Shown here in pieces: positions 7,778 through 16,141 of a DNA stretch of 64,000 bases. Source of the DNA: Labilithrix sp. (GTDB taxonomy: Bacteria; Myxococcota_A; Polyangia; Polyangiales; Polyangiaceae); assembly GCA_019637155.1 (NCBI GenBank), contig JAHBWE010000018.1, positions 158,493 to 222,492 of the forward strand, read 5' to 3'. The notes beneath the pieces were generated by a model. It had not been told where the DNA came from. It did not search any database and was given only the letters and a program-made list of their open reading frames with translations. The translations under genes were made by a program, and so were the position numbers. The number at the start of each line of letters is the position of its first letter. Position 1 is the first letter of the stretch.

Positions 7778-8199
7778 CGGTTCGCTCCGTTCGCGATCCA
7801 CGTGATGATCGCGCACTGTTGCTCGGCGGAGATGTTCGCGCCCGGCGGCATGCGGAAGAAGCCGTCCGTCGAGATGATGCGCTGCACGACGTCGCTGCAC
7901 TCGGGCGATCCCGCGCGCACCACGCGCTGCTCATGCATCGCGGCGAAGACGCCCTCCTTGTCGAAGAAGTCGAGGCCGCCTTGACGCCCCTCCGGCGAGT
8001 GGCAGCTGAAGCCGGTCTTCGCGCAGCTCGGCTGGAAGGCGTTCGCGTAGACGTTGTCGTAGGTCGGGTCGTACGCCGGGGTGCACGGCGCGAGCGAGCC
8101 CGCCTCGAGGCAAACGACCGGCCTCTCGGCCGGGGTGTTGGGGCATCCGGTGGCGGCGAGCATGATGGCGAGAAGGAAGAGGACGAGCGCGAGGCGCAT
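7774..8199 (-). CDS. Cytochrome c-like lipoprotein with C-x6-CH motif
   Basis: A 141-residue lipoprotein (lipobox LAATGC, Cys19). The single haem-like motif is CAKTGFSCH, with six residues between the cysteines instead of two. The rest matches a small class I cytochrome: FFRMPPGA supplies a possible axial Met, and a C-terminal helix reads IITWIANGA. Relatives of the PSCyt1 type have this ending. Whether haem is attached is uncertain. It is 55 bp downstream of the Omp85-type gene and overlaps the pentahaem cytochrome gene by 4 nt. Confidence 0.65.
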   Translation of the reverse strand: MRLALVLFLLAIMLAATGCPNTPAERPVVCLEAGSLAPCTPAYDPTYDNVYANAFQPSCAKTGFSCHSPEGRQGGLDFFDKEGVFAAMHEQRVVRAGSPECSDVVQRIISTDGFFRMPPGANISAEQQCAIITWIANGANR

Positions 8200-8254
8200 C
8201 GAAGCCTCTCCTTATGTGTCACGCCCGCGCGCGTGCGCCAAGCGGGGCCGTACG

Positions 8255-9775
8255 TCAGAACCCGCGGTTCGTCCCGAAGAGGAGGCGGAACGAGTTGATC
8301 TCGGTCCCCGACGCGAAGGTCTCGCTCGCGGCGCCGACGAGGAGCTCGAAGGTGTGATCCGCCGCGCCGATGCTCTCGATCCCCATCGCGCCCGACAGGC
8401 GAAGCAGGCTCGGCTTGAAGCCGTCGAGCCGCGCGCCGAAGACGTTGCCGGTCGCGATCTGCAGCGTACCGTCGAGAAATGCCCAGATCGGCCAGCGGTA
8501 CTTCACCGTCGCGATCGCCGCGCTCCGATCGGTGAGCCGGCCGTAGAGGTAGCCGCGCATCGGGCCGTTGCCGCCGAGGATGATCTGCTCGGTGAAGGGG
8601 ACCTCGCCGCCCGAGATCGGATCGACGAACAGCGTCGTCAGCGAGAGGCTCAGCGTGCGGTTGTTCTTGATGTCGACGTAGCCGCCGATGCTCCCGCCGT
8701 AGCGGACCCAGTTCGAGCGCGAGCGACGGACGTCGGAGCCGTGCTCCGCTTCGAGCTCCATCCGAAAGCCGCTCTGATCGGCGGGCCGCGTCTCGCGCGT
8801 GTCGATCGTGAGCTCGCCGCGCTGGTAGACCGCGGTGTAGCCCTGAAAGCCGGTCGGCAGCGCGCCGCGCCCCGCGCGCACCTCCCGGACGAGGGAGGGA
8901 TCGTCGCAGCACGCGTCGTCGCGGAAGCGCATGTAGCGGACGCCGGCCTCGGTCGAGACGCGGCTCCCGCGCCACCACGTCGTCTCGAAGACGGGGCGCG
9001 CCATCAGCCGATCGATGCCGTAGCGAACGCGGTCCTCTTCTCGCGCGCGCGGGCCGAACCCGGCGAAGAGCTGATCGGGGCGGTGCACGCCCTCGACGCG
9101 GAGGTCGATGACGGACGTGTCGCCGATCGGGATCCGATCCGCGATCGCGAGCGAGAGCCAGTCGACGCCGAGCGTCGTCGCGTGGAGGCGGAGGTGGTTG
9201 TCCTTGCCGAGGAGGTCGTCCCAGAAGGCGTAGACGCCGATGCTCGCGCGGAAGCCGAAGTCGAGGAAGGCGGTCGGCACGACGCCGGCCTTCTTGTCGG
9301 GGCCGAAGACGAAGAAATCGCGGATCGCCTGCGGCCACTGCTTCCGCTCCGCGGTGGTGATGAGCCAGCCGAGCGGCCGGCGGATCACGCACTCGGTGAC
9401 GAAGTAGAGCGGATAGAAGAGGACGCGCGGGACCCAGAGCGCGACGTCGCCGGCGGTGGTGGGCGGCTCGCCGCGGCCGTCGTAGTCGGGGAGCGCCCGC
9501 TTCGGGCTCGTCCTCCCGCTGCCGGCGGTCGGCTTCGACGTCGTCTCCGCCGCGTGCTCGGACGTGCCGATCGCGCCGGGTGCGGTGTCGGAGCGCGCTC
9601 CCGAGGGCGGGTTCGGGAGGGTGCGGCCGCGACGCTCGTCGTCGTCGTCCGGCGTGGGCGCGTTGACGGGCGCCTTCGGCGGCGACGGGCCGGAGGTGGG
9701 GAGGTGCTGCGCGCGTGCGGTCGTGGCGGCCAGCACGAGCGCGGTCGCGATCGCGAGCTCTCGGAGCGGCCTCAC
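8255..9775 (-). CDS. Omp85/BamA-type outer-membrane barrel protein
   Basis: A 506-residue protein. The GTG at 9775 is preferred because it begins directly with a signal peptide (MRPLRELAIATALVLAATTA), whereas an in-frame ATG 23 codons upstream would add a charged tail. After a long Pro/Asp/Arg-rich linker comes a C-terminal barrel of the surface-antigen (D15) type, with ILGGNGPMRGYLYGR and TVKYRWPIW, and an ending NSFRLLFGTNRGF. No POTRA repeats are evident. It lies upstream of the two cytochrome genes on the same strand, suggesting an outer-membrane partner or a lipid/protein insertion role. Function unknown. Confidence 0.7.
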   Translation of the reverse strand: MRPLRELAIATALVLAATTARAQHLPTSGPSPPKAPVNAPTPDDDDERRGRTLPNPPSGARSDTAPGAIGTSEHAAETTSKPTAGSGRTSPKRALPDYDGRGEPPTTAGDVALWVPRVLFYPLYFVTECVIRRPLGWLITTAERKQWPQAIRDFFVFGPDKKAGVVPTAFLDFGFRASIGVYAFWDDLLGKDNHLRLHATTLGVDWLSLAIADRIPIGDTSVIDLRVEGVHRPDQLFAGFGPRAREEDRVRYGIDRLMARPVFETTWWRGSRVSTEAGVRYMRFRDDACCDDPSLVREVRAGRGALPTGFQGYTAVYQRGELTIDTRETRPADQSGFRMELEAEHGSDVRRSRSNWVRYGGSIGGYVDIKNNRTLSLSLTTLFVDPISGGEVPFTEQIILGGNGPMRGYLYGRLTDRSAAIATVKYRWPIWAFLDGTLQIATGNVFGARLDGFKPSLLRLSGAMGIESIGAADHTFELLVGAASETFASGTEINSFRLLFGTNRGF

Positions 9776-9830
9776 GTTGCGCGGATGTTCCTCGATCGCT
9801 CGGCCTCGCGCATCAAGAAAGTCATTCGGT

Positions 9831-9862
9831 GGAGGCGGGAGCAAGTATGCTCCCGCGAGCTC
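9831..9862 (+). promoter_or_regulatory. Shine-Dalgarno plus hairpin before the transporter start
   Basis: GGAGG at 9831-9835 is 27 nt from the ATG at 9863, too far for normal use. Between them lies a perfect hairpin, GCGGGAGC (9835-9842), loop AAGTAT, GCTCCCGC (9849-9856). Folding it would bring the Shine-Dalgarno to about 6 nt from the ATG. Confidence 0.4.
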
Positions 9863-11317
9863 ATGGCGACGGCCGAAGCCAGCGACGCCCGCTCACCGCT
9901 CGAGCGCTCGCTCGCGATCGTGACCGAGGTCAAGGCGGGCGAGGGGCTCACCGCGGTCCTCCTCACGCTAAACGTATTTTTGTTGCTTACAGCGTATTAC
10001 GTGATCAAGCCGGTGCGGGAGGGCCTCATCCTCGCGATGGAGGGCGGCGCCGAGAAGAAGAGCTACATCTCGGCTGCGATCGCGGTGACGTTGCTCTTCG
10101 CGGTCCCGGCGTACAGCAACGTCGCGAACAAGGTCGCGAAGCACAAGCTCGTCGTCGGCGTGACGCTCTTCTTCGCGGCGCACCTGCTCGTGTTCTGGGT
10201 CCTCTCCCACATCCCGCCGGTGGAGAAGGAGCTCGGCCTCGTGTTCTTCACGTGGGTCGGCGTCTTCAACATGATGGTGGTCGCGCAGTTCTGGGGCTTC
10301 GCGAACGACCTCTACACGCAGGAGCAGGGCAAGCGGCTCTTCGCGATGGTGGGCATCGGCGCGTCGTTCGGGAGCGCGGTCGGCGCGTACGTCACGAAGT
10401 TCTTGAAGGACACGCTCGGGCTCGGCGTCTACCAGCTCCTCCTCGTCGCGGGCGGGCTCCTCGCCCTGTCGGCGTTCATCACGCACGTCGTCCATCGGCG
10501 CGAGGAGGGGAACCGGGCGGCGAAGGAGGAGGCGAAGGCGGCGGAGAAGGAGGGGAAGGCGGCGGAGGCGGCGGAGATCGCGCGGGCGAAGCAGAGCCCG
10601 GAGGGCGGCTTCACCCTCGTGCTCCACCATCGCTACCTGATGTACCTCGCGGCCTTCATGTTCGTGTTCACGATCGTGGACACGAACGGCGAGTACATCC
10701 TCTCCGTCCTGGTGGAGGAGCGCGCGGCGGAGCGCGCCGCCGAGCAGGGGCTGGAGGACGCCGACGCGAAGGCCGCCTTCGCGAAGGGCTACATCGCCGG
10801 CTATTACGGGAGCTTCTACCTCTGGGTGAACCTGATCGGCCTCTTCATCCAGACGTTCCTCGTCTCGCGCATCGTCAAGCTCGGCGGGCTCAAGCTGGCG
10901 TTCATCGTCTATCCGCTGATCGCGCTCACGTCGTCGCTGAACCTGATCCTGATCCCGGGCCTCTTCGGCGCCGATCGTCTCTCCGTCTTCCGCCCCGGCA
11001 AGACGGCGGAGAACGCGACCGACTACTCGCTCAACAACACCGTGCGGAACATGCTCTGGCTGCCGACGACGACGGAGATGAAGTACAAGGCGAAGCAGGC
11101 GGTCGACACGTTCTTCGTCCGGATGGGCGACGTGGCGTCGGCGGGCATCGTGTTCTTCTTCGGGAGCCGCCTGGCGTGGCCGGTGCGAAACTTCTCGATC
11201 GTGAACGTCGTGCTCGTCGCGGTGTGGCTGCTCCTGTCGATCGGCATCCTCCGCGAGAACGCACGTCTCGCGCGGCTCGCGGAGGAGAAGAAGGAGCGCG
11301 CAAGCGCCGCGACGTAG
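9863..11317 (+). CDS. MFS-like nucleotide transporter, Tlc/ATP-ADP antiporter-related
   Basis: A 484-residue polytopic inner-membrane protein with about 11-12 hydrophobic segments. The N-terminal half (LLLTAYYVIKPVREGLIL, VAQFWGFANDLYTQEQGKR, VGIGASFGSAVGAY) resembles bacterial relatives of the NTP/NDP exchange transporters of Rickettsia and Chlamydia. Free-living myxobacteria carry such genes, whose substrate is not established. A charged Ala/Glu/Lys loop (about 215-245) separates the two halves. Codons 36-46 (9968-10000) are strikingly AT-rich for this genome. It is divergent from the Omp85-type gene, with 87 bp between starts. Confidence 0.7.
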   Translation: MATAEASDARSPLERSLAIVTEVKAGEGLTAVLLTLNVFLLLTAYYVIKPVREGLILAMEGGAEKKSYISAAIAVTLLFAVPAYSNVANKVAKHKLVVGVTLFFAAHLLVFWVLSHIPPVEKELGLVFFTWVGVFNMMVVAQFWGFANDLYTQEQGKRLFAMVGIGASFGSAVGAYVTKFLKDTLGLGVYQLLLVAGGLLALSAFITHVVHRREEGNRAAKEEAKAAEKEGKAAEAAEIARAKQSPEGGFTLVLHHRYLMYLAAFMFVFTIVDTNGEYILSVLVEERAAERAAEQGLEDADAKAAFAKGYIAGYYGSFYLWVNLIGLFIQTFLVSRIVKLGGLKLAFIVYPLIALTSSLNLILIPGLFGADRLSVFRPGKTAENATDYSLNNTVRNMLWLPTTTEMKYKAKQAVDTFFVRMGDVASAGIVFFFGSRLAWPVRNFSIVNVVLVAVWLLLSIGILRENARLARLAEEKKERASAAT

Positions 11318-11329
11318 GGCCGCGGCGGC

Positions 11330-11358
11330 TTGTGGTTCGTTGGGGCTCCAACTATATC
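11330..11358 (+). promoter_or_regulatory. Candidate promoter of the stress-protein gene
   Basis: TTGTGG (11330-11335) and TATATC (11353-11358) are 17 bp apart. Transcription would start near 11365, only a few bases from the ATG at 11368, so the message might be leaderless. No Shine-Dalgarno is visible. Confidence 0.35.
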
Positions 11359-11367
11359 TGGACCCGT

Positions 11368-12369
11368 ATGCGGGCCGCGCGCTTCGTCGAACGAGGGGCC
11401 TCGATCGTGGTCGTGGTCCGACTCGATGAGTCCGGCGCGACCGCGCTGCGGCGTGCGCTCGATCTCGCGGCCGTCTTCGACGCGCGCCTCACGCTGCTCC
11501 ACCCGCTGCCCTGGGACTCGGGACCGCGCGTCGAGTCCGAAGCGGACGTCCGAGCGCGGGTCCTCCACTGGGCCAAGTCGGTCGCTGACACGGTGGGGTC
11601 GCACGTCGAGCGCGCGGCGGGAGCGGAGGGGGCGGTGGTGGCGAGCGCACCGGTCGCGTCGGTGGGGGCGCGCGTGGGTGGTGAGGGTGCGGCGGTTGCA
11701 TTGGTGGGGGCGGGCGCGGGTGGCGAGGGTGCGGGCGCGGGAGCGGGTGGCGAGCCTGCGTCGGGTGTGGCGGTGGGGGGCGAGCGCGCGCGGGTCGTTG
11801 CGGCGTTGGGGGCGCGAGCGTGTGTCGAGCGTGCGCGGGTCGTCGTGACGGTGCATCCGCCGGCGGTCGCGATCGCGCGTCATGCGAAGAGGTCGCGTCC
11901 TGCGCTCGCGATCGTCGATGCGGGGACGGCGGTGACCCTCGCGCGGGTGCTGCCGTGTCCGCTCCTGGTCGCGCGGCCGCCGCGGCGTCGCGACGTGATG
12001 CTCGTCGCGACGGACCTCCGCGACGCGCGCTACCCCGTCGTCGGCGCGGCCGCCGCGCTCGCCGATGCGTGTTCCGCTCGCGTAACGGTCGTGCACAACC
12101 TCGAGAACGCGAGCACCGACGCGCGGTCGCTCGACGCCCACATGCGACGGCCGCTCCGCGCGCTCGCGCGGCTCGGCGAGCTCGACGTCGTGCAGCGCGC
12201 CCACTGCTTCGTGCAGCCGTCGACCCCCGGCATCATCGCGGAGATCGGCGAAAAGCACGACGCCGACATCGTCGTGGTGGGGGCCCGCCAGCGCGGCGGC
12301 ACCACGTGCGCGTCGCTCCTCTCGACGCTGCGCTCCTCCGTGCTCGTGGTCCCACTGCCGCCGTTCTGA
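11368..12369 (+). CDS. Degenerate tandem universal stress protein
   Basis: A 333-residue cytoplasmic protein with two UspA-like halves. The first (about 8-60, IVVVVRLDESGATALRRALD) and second (about 210-333, DVMLVATDLRDARYPVVGAA to ADIVVVGARQRGG) have the Rossmann-like layout, but the ATP-binding G-x2-G-x9-G motif is not clearly intact. A Gly/Ala/Val/Glu-rich block at about 92-152, encoded by imperfect repeats, splits the protein. It was probably a stress-response protein in origin; ATP binding is doubtful. It is convergent with the protease gene, separated by 74 bp without an obvious terminator. Confidence 0.65.
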   Translation: MRAARFVERGASIVVVVRLDESGATALRRALDLAAVFDARLTLLHPLPWDSGPRVESEADVRARVLHWAKSVADTVGSHVERAAGAEGAVVASAPVASVGARVGGEGAAVALVGAGAGGEGAGAGAGGEPASGVAVGGERARVVAALGARACVERARVVVTVHPPAVAIARHAKRSRPALAIVDAGTAVTLARVLPCPLLVARPPRRRDVMLVATDLRDARYPVVGAAAALADACSARVTVVHNLENASTDARSLDAHMRRPLRALARLGELDVVQRAHCFVQPSTPGIIAEIGEKHDADIVVVGARQRGGTTCASLLSTLRSSVLVVPLPPF

Positions 12370-12443
12370 TCGGGGGCGCTCCGATGGGGCGCTGTTCGGA
12401 TGCCATTTCGATCGGCGGCGCGACGTCTTGACCGGTGGCGTGC

Positions 12444-13508
12444 TCAGCGGTTGGCGCGACGTCGGGTGCGGCGGCGGTGGAGGGTGAAGGCGAGGGCGGC
12501 GAGGAGTGGGGCGGCGGTCGTTGGGGACGAGCTGCTCGCGTTGCAGCCGTCGCTGCCGAGGAGGTCGTTGGTGCCTTTCTTCGCGGTCGTCTCTTGCTCG
12601 GACTTCTTTCGCTTTGCCTCCTCGGTCTCGGTCGGCGTGCGGCCGCCGGCGACCGAGGTCGAGCCGGAGGTCGAGGTCGAGGCGCTCTCCTCCTGGATGG
12701 GATGCCCTGCCGCGACGGCGGCGTCCTTGATCAGCTGCGCGTGGCCGCCGAAGGTCGTCCACACCGTCGGGCGATCGCGACAGCGGTCGTCGAGGCCGCG
12801 TGAGGCGACGCCGACGACGCGGCCCTCGGCGTCGAAGAGCGGGCCGCCGCTGTCGCCGAAGCACGTCGACTCGCTCGTCGAGATCTCGTCGGCCATGATG
12901 TTCATCGCGATCGGGTAGCCGCCCTGCGTGCGATACGTCGACTGCGACGGGCCGATCGCGAGGACGCGGACGTCGGTCCGTTGATCGCGCGAGCCGCTGT
13001 TGTCGCCGTAGCCGACCGCGGTCGTCACGTCGCCCAGCGCCGGGCCGGTGAAGCGCACCTTGACCGGAGTGACGCCCTTCACGTCGTTGTCGAGGAGCAC
13101 GAGCGCGATGTCGGCGCCGCAGATATGGTCCGCGTCGGGGACGAAGAGGCGAGTGCCGCGCGCGACGTAGTCGTCCGGATACGTGTAGGCGCCGACGGAG
13201 ACGGTGAGCGCGGTCGGCGGCGCGCTTCTGCCGAGCGGTCCGCCGCACTCGCTCCGGTAATTGATGTCCGTCACGCAGTGGCGCGCGGTGAGGACGAGGT
13301 TCGGCGCGATGAGCACCGCGGTGCAGCTCGGGTAACCGCGCTCCGAGAGGAGGACGGTCGCGTCCTGCGACGAGGGCGAGGTCGTGCCGCCGATGATCGC
13401 CTGCGCGGACTGGCCGATCGGCGGCTCGTCCGGCGCCGCCGTGCACGCCACGAACGAGAGCGCGATCGCGCCGACTGCCGCCAAACCCCGCATGAGCCCG
13501 AACATCAT
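12444..13508 (-). CDS. Secreted trypsin-like serine protease with MYXO-CTERM-like tail
   Basis: A 354-residue S1-family protease. The N-terminus has an export signal containing a lipobox-like SFVAC; ATG at 13493 is an alternative start. The mature enzyme would begin at IIGGTTS (about 39). The catalytic triad is His77 (LTARHC), Asp133 (GADIALVLL) and Ser220 (GDSGGPLF). The last 35 residues contain GCNASSS, a hydrophobic helix and an Arg-rich end, typical of the MYXO-CTERM surface-sorting signal. It should act outside the cell or on its surface. The gene is 118 bp downstream of the kinase gene on the same strand. Confidence 0.88.
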   Translation of the reverse strand: MMFGLMRGLAAVGAIALSFVACTAAPDEPPIGQSAQAIIGGTTSPSSQDATVLLSERGYPSCTAVLIAPNLVLTARHCVTDINYRSECGGPLGRSAPPTALTVSVGAYTYPDDYVARGTRLFVPDADHICGADIALVLLDNDVKGVTPVKVRFTGPALGDVTTAVGYGDNSGSRDQRTDVRVLAIGPSQSTYRTQGGYPIAMNIMADEISTSESTCFGDSGGPLFDAEGRVVGVASRGLDDRCRDRPTVWTTFGGHAQLIKDAAVAAGHPIQEESASTSTSGSTSVAGGRTPTETEEAKRKKSEQETTAKKGTNDLLGSDGCNASSSSPTTAAPLLAALAFTLHRRRTRRRANR

Positions 13509-13591
13509 AATGCAGGAGGTGTTCCACGCTTCTGAATGCCGCTCGCAGGGGATTTCGTTCCGCGCGGATTGCCACCGGATCAGAATGGACC

Positions 13592-13618
13592 CGTCCGAAC
13601 CCAGGGGGGCTGGGGTCG
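13592..13618 (-). terminator. Candidate hairpin downstream of the kinase gene
   Basis: TCCGAACCC (13592-13600) and GGGGTCGGA (13610-13618) form an almost perfect stem (8 of 9) around a G-rich loop, 9 bp past the kinase stop. It has no U-tract. It could end kinase transcripts before the protease gene. Confidence 0.3.
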
Positions 13619-13626
13619 GATCATGG

Positions 13627-15192
13627 TCAGGGGAACAGGAAGCGGTAGCGGAGCGTGCGGCTCGCCTCGAGCGTGACCGTCGCCGCGCGCGCAGGTCCGG
13701 ACGGAGGACGACACTCGAGCGCGTGCTCGCCCGCGCTCAGATCGTCGAGCGTCACCGGCGTCGTCCCGCGCGCGACGCCGTCGACGCTGATCGCGCAGCT
13801 CCCCGGCGACGCCGCGACCTCGAGGCGCGTCGCGGCCGCGACCTGCGCCGGAGCTGGAGCCGGAGTCGTCGTCGGAGCCGAGACGACGACCGGCGGCGCA
13901 GGCGCGCGCTGCGAATACACCGCGAGCCCGGCGATGACGATCGCTCCGCACACGACGGGCAACCACGGCGACGGCCGCAGCGCCTCACGCGGCGAGAGCG
14001 CGGCCTCGTACGCAGTGTGCTCGGGAAAGAGCGGCGCCCCCGCGTCCGCGCTCGCGGCTCGCGCGAGGTCGTGTGCGTGTGCGCTCGCGGCTCGGGCATG
14101 GTCGTGTACGTGTGCGCTCGCGGCTCGCGCGAGGTCGTGTGCGTGTGCGCTCGCGGCTCGGGCGAGGTCGTGTGCGTGTGCGCTCGCGGCTTGCGCGGGA
14201 GCGTGCTCGTGCGAAGCGGCGGGGGAGTGGGGGGTGAAGACGGGGAGCGCGTTGGTTGCGTCGGGGTCGAAGAGCGATGACGGCACCATCGCGGAGGGGA
14301 GAGCTTGCGGCGACGCGGCGAGGTCGGGCAGCGCGGCGCGGAGGAGGGTGAGCACCTCCGTGAGGCCGGGGGCGCGGCGCGTGAGGTCGGGCTCGAGGCA
14401 TGCGCGTACGACCGCGCGCAGCGACGCCGGGAGGTGCGGCGCCTCGGCGTCGATGTCCTTTGGGCGTGAGGTCGCGATCTTGACGATGAGCGCGTTGAAG
14501 TTCTTTGCTTCGTACGCGCGGTGGCCCGTGAGCGCCTCGAAGAGGAGGCCGCCGAACGCGAAGACGTCGCTGCGTCCGTCGACGTCGGTCTCGCCGCGCG
14601 CCTGCTCGGGGCTCATGTAGAGCGGCGAGCCGAGGACGGTGCCGGCGATCGTGATCGACGGCTCGTCTTCGCTCCGGAACTTGCTCACCCCGAAGTCGAG
14701 GAGCTTCGCGCGGACGCCGTGCTTCGTCTTGTGGAGGAACACGTTCGTCGGCTTGAGGTCGCGATGGACGATCCCCGCCGCGTGCGCGGCCTCGAGCGCG
14801 GACGCGACCTCGAGCATCACCGCCGCGAGCTCGTGCGTCGTCATCGGCGGGGTCTGCCGCCGGAGCGCCGTCTCGAGCGTGTAGCCGGTGAGGAGCTCCA
14901 TCACGAGGAACAGCTGGCCGTCCTCGGCCTGCCCCACGTCGAGGACCTCGACGATGTTCGGATGACCGACGCGCGCCGAGACCTTCGCCTCGTTGAGGAA
15001 ACGCGCGGTCGCGTCGGGCGCCCCCGCGATGTCGCGCGCGAGGAGCTTGATCGCGACCTCCCGCTCCGTGAAGCGGTTCGTCGCGGACCACACCTCGGCC
15101 ATGCCGCCGCTGCCGAGGCGGAGGTTCAAGCGGTACTTCCCGGCGACGAGCTCGCCGGACCGATCGGGGCCGGGCGGCGCTTCGTCGCTCAC
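13627..15192 (-). CDS. Membrane Ser/Thr protein kinase with His repeats and PEGA domain
   Basis: A 521-residue eukaryote-like kinase, GTG start. The kinase domain (about 18-285) has the glycine loop GSGGMAEV, Lys49, HRDLKPTN (catalytic Asp145) and DFG (166-168), so it should be active. Residues about 328-382 are five copies of an 11-residue unit, approximately ASAHAHDLARA, encoded by a 33-bp tandem repeat. One membrane helix (about 408-428) leads to a periplasmic PEGA-like domain (about 450-521, ISVDGVARGTTPVTLDDL). The start overlaps the stop of the dehydrogenase gene (GTGA), implying coupled expression. Substrates are unknown. Confidence 0.9.
   Translation of the reverse strand: MSDEAPPGPDRSGELVAGKYRLNLRLGSGGMAEVWSATNRFTEREVAIKLLARDIAGAPDATARFLNEAKVSARVGHPNIVEVLDVGQAEDGQLFLVMELLTGYTLETALRRQTPPMTTHELAAVMLEVASALEAAHAAGIVHRDLKPTNVFLHKTKHGVRAKLLDFGVSKFRSEDEPSITIAGTVLGSPLYMSPEQARGETDVDGRSDVFAFGGLLFEALTGHRAYEAKNFNALIVKIATSRPKDIDAEAPHLPASLRAVVRACLEPDLTRRAPGLTEVLTLLRAALPDLAASPQALPSAMVPSSLFDPDATNALPVFTPHSPAASHEHAPAQAASAHAHDLARAASAHAHDLARAASAHVHDHARAASAHAHDLARAASADAGAPLFPEHTAYEAALSPREALRPSPWLPVVCGAIVIAGLAVYSQRAPAPPVVVSAPTTTPAPAPAQVAAATRLEVAASPGSCAISVDGVARGTTPVTLDDLSAGEHALECRPPSGPARAATVTLEASRTLRYRFLFP
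14045..14209. repeat. 33-bp tandem repeat, five units, inside the kinase gene
   Basis: Five in-frame copies of a unit resembling GTGCGCTCGCGGCTCGCGCG plus 13 bases, starting at about 14045, 14078, 14111, 14144 and 14177. The last copy diverges. It encodes the Ala/His/Asp/Arg linker between kinase domain and membrane helix, and copy number may vary between strains. Confidence 0.8.
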
Positions 15193-15950
15193 GCGATCGT
15201 CATGCCTCCGTCGACCGCGAGGGTGTGCCCCGTCACGTAGCTCGCGGCGTCGGACGCGAGGTAGAGCGCGGCGCCGGCGATCTCGTCGGGCTTGGCGTAG
15301 CGGCGGAGCGGCGTCATCCGGATGACCTCGTCGAGGAGCGCGTCGTTCTTGAGGACCGCGGCCGCGAACCTCGTGTCGACGAAGCCGGGCGCGATCGCGT
15401 TCACGCGGATCTTGTTCGGCGCGAGCTCGTACGCGAGCGTCTTCGTCATCGAGATGATCGCGGCCTTCGTCATCCCGTAGACCGCCTGCGCGGGCGACGC
15501 GATGAGGCCGGCGACGCTCGCCATGTGGATGACCGACCCCGGCGCCTCGCGCGCGCGGAGGTGCTTCGCGACCTCGCGCGTCATCCAGAAATAGCCCTTC
15601 GTGTTGACCTCGAACGTCTTGTCCCAGGCGCCCTCGTCGATGTCGAGCATCGGCCCGAAGTACGGGTTCGTCGCCGCGTTGTTGACGAGGACGTCGACCT
15701 TTCCGAGCTTCTCGACCGCGGTCGCGACGAGGCGCACGCAGTCCTCCTCCTTGCCGGTGTGGGCCGCGACTGCGATCGCGCGATCCGAGCCGATCGACTC
15801 CGCGACCGCGGTGAGCCCCTCGATCTTCCGCGAGGCGAGGACGACCTTCGCGCCGTTCGCCGCGAACGATCGCGCGATCGCCTCGCCGATCCCGCGGCTC
15901 GCACCCGTGACGATCGCGACTTTCCCTTCGAGCGAGATGGAGACCGGCAT
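15189..15950 (-). CDS. Short-chain dehydrogenase/reductase (FabG-like)
   Basis: A 253-residue classical SDR with the NAD(P)-binding TGASRGIG (about 15-22), NNAA, a Ser before the active Tyr, and YGMTK (Tyr and Lys of the catalytic site). The C-terminus YVTGHTLAVDGGM is typical of FabG-like enzymes. The substrate cannot be inferred; relatives reduce keto-acyl, keto-sugar or other carbonyl groups. Its stop overlaps the start of the kinase gene (GTGA at 15189-15192), an unusual partnership. It is divergent from the MYXO-CTERM gene. Confidence 0.88.
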   Translation of the reverse strand: MPVSISLEGKVAIVTGASRGIGEAIARSFAANGAKVVLASRKIEGLTAVAESIGSDRAIAVAAHTGKEEDCVRLVATAVEKLGKVDVLVNNAATNPYFGPMLDIDEGAWDKTFEVNTKGYFWMTREVAKHLRAREAPGSVIHMASVAGLIASPAQAVYGMTKAAIISMTKTLAYELAPNKIRVNAIAPGFVDTRFAAAVLKNDALLDEVIRMTPLRRYAKPDEIAGAALYLASDAASYVTGHTLAVDGGMTIA

Positions 15951-16141
15951 GCCGCGCTAGCTAGCATGGCGCCGGGCGCGGCGTGTAGCCCGAGCATGCC
16001 AATCTGTGCCGTTCGCGACGGCGAGGTCAGGGGCCCGGCTTCGCGCAGGAGCGAGAAGGAGCGAGAACGAGCGCCCTTCGAGCTGGCATGTGCTCTGCTT
16101 CGAAGGCGTTTTCCATGTCCGGTGGCATGGGGGGAGAGTGC
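15951..16141. other. Divergent intergenic region
   Basis: 191 bp between the dehydrogenase start and the MYXO-CTERM gene. It contains a palindrome GCTAGCTAGC (15956-15965) and direct repeats of GAGCGAGAA-like units near 16049-16072. GGGGGGAGAG immediately before 16142 is a strong ribosome binding site and decides that start. Confidence 0.4.

Noticed and set aside
13520..13540. Strong GGAGG on the plus strand suggesting a small gene
   Set aside because: No start codon at suitable spacing opens a frame with sensible composition; on the minus strand it lies just upstream of the protease start.
14045..14209. Possible CRISPR-like array (33-bp regular repeats)
   Set aside because: No unique spacers; units are contiguous, in frame with a kinase gene, and no cas genes are near.
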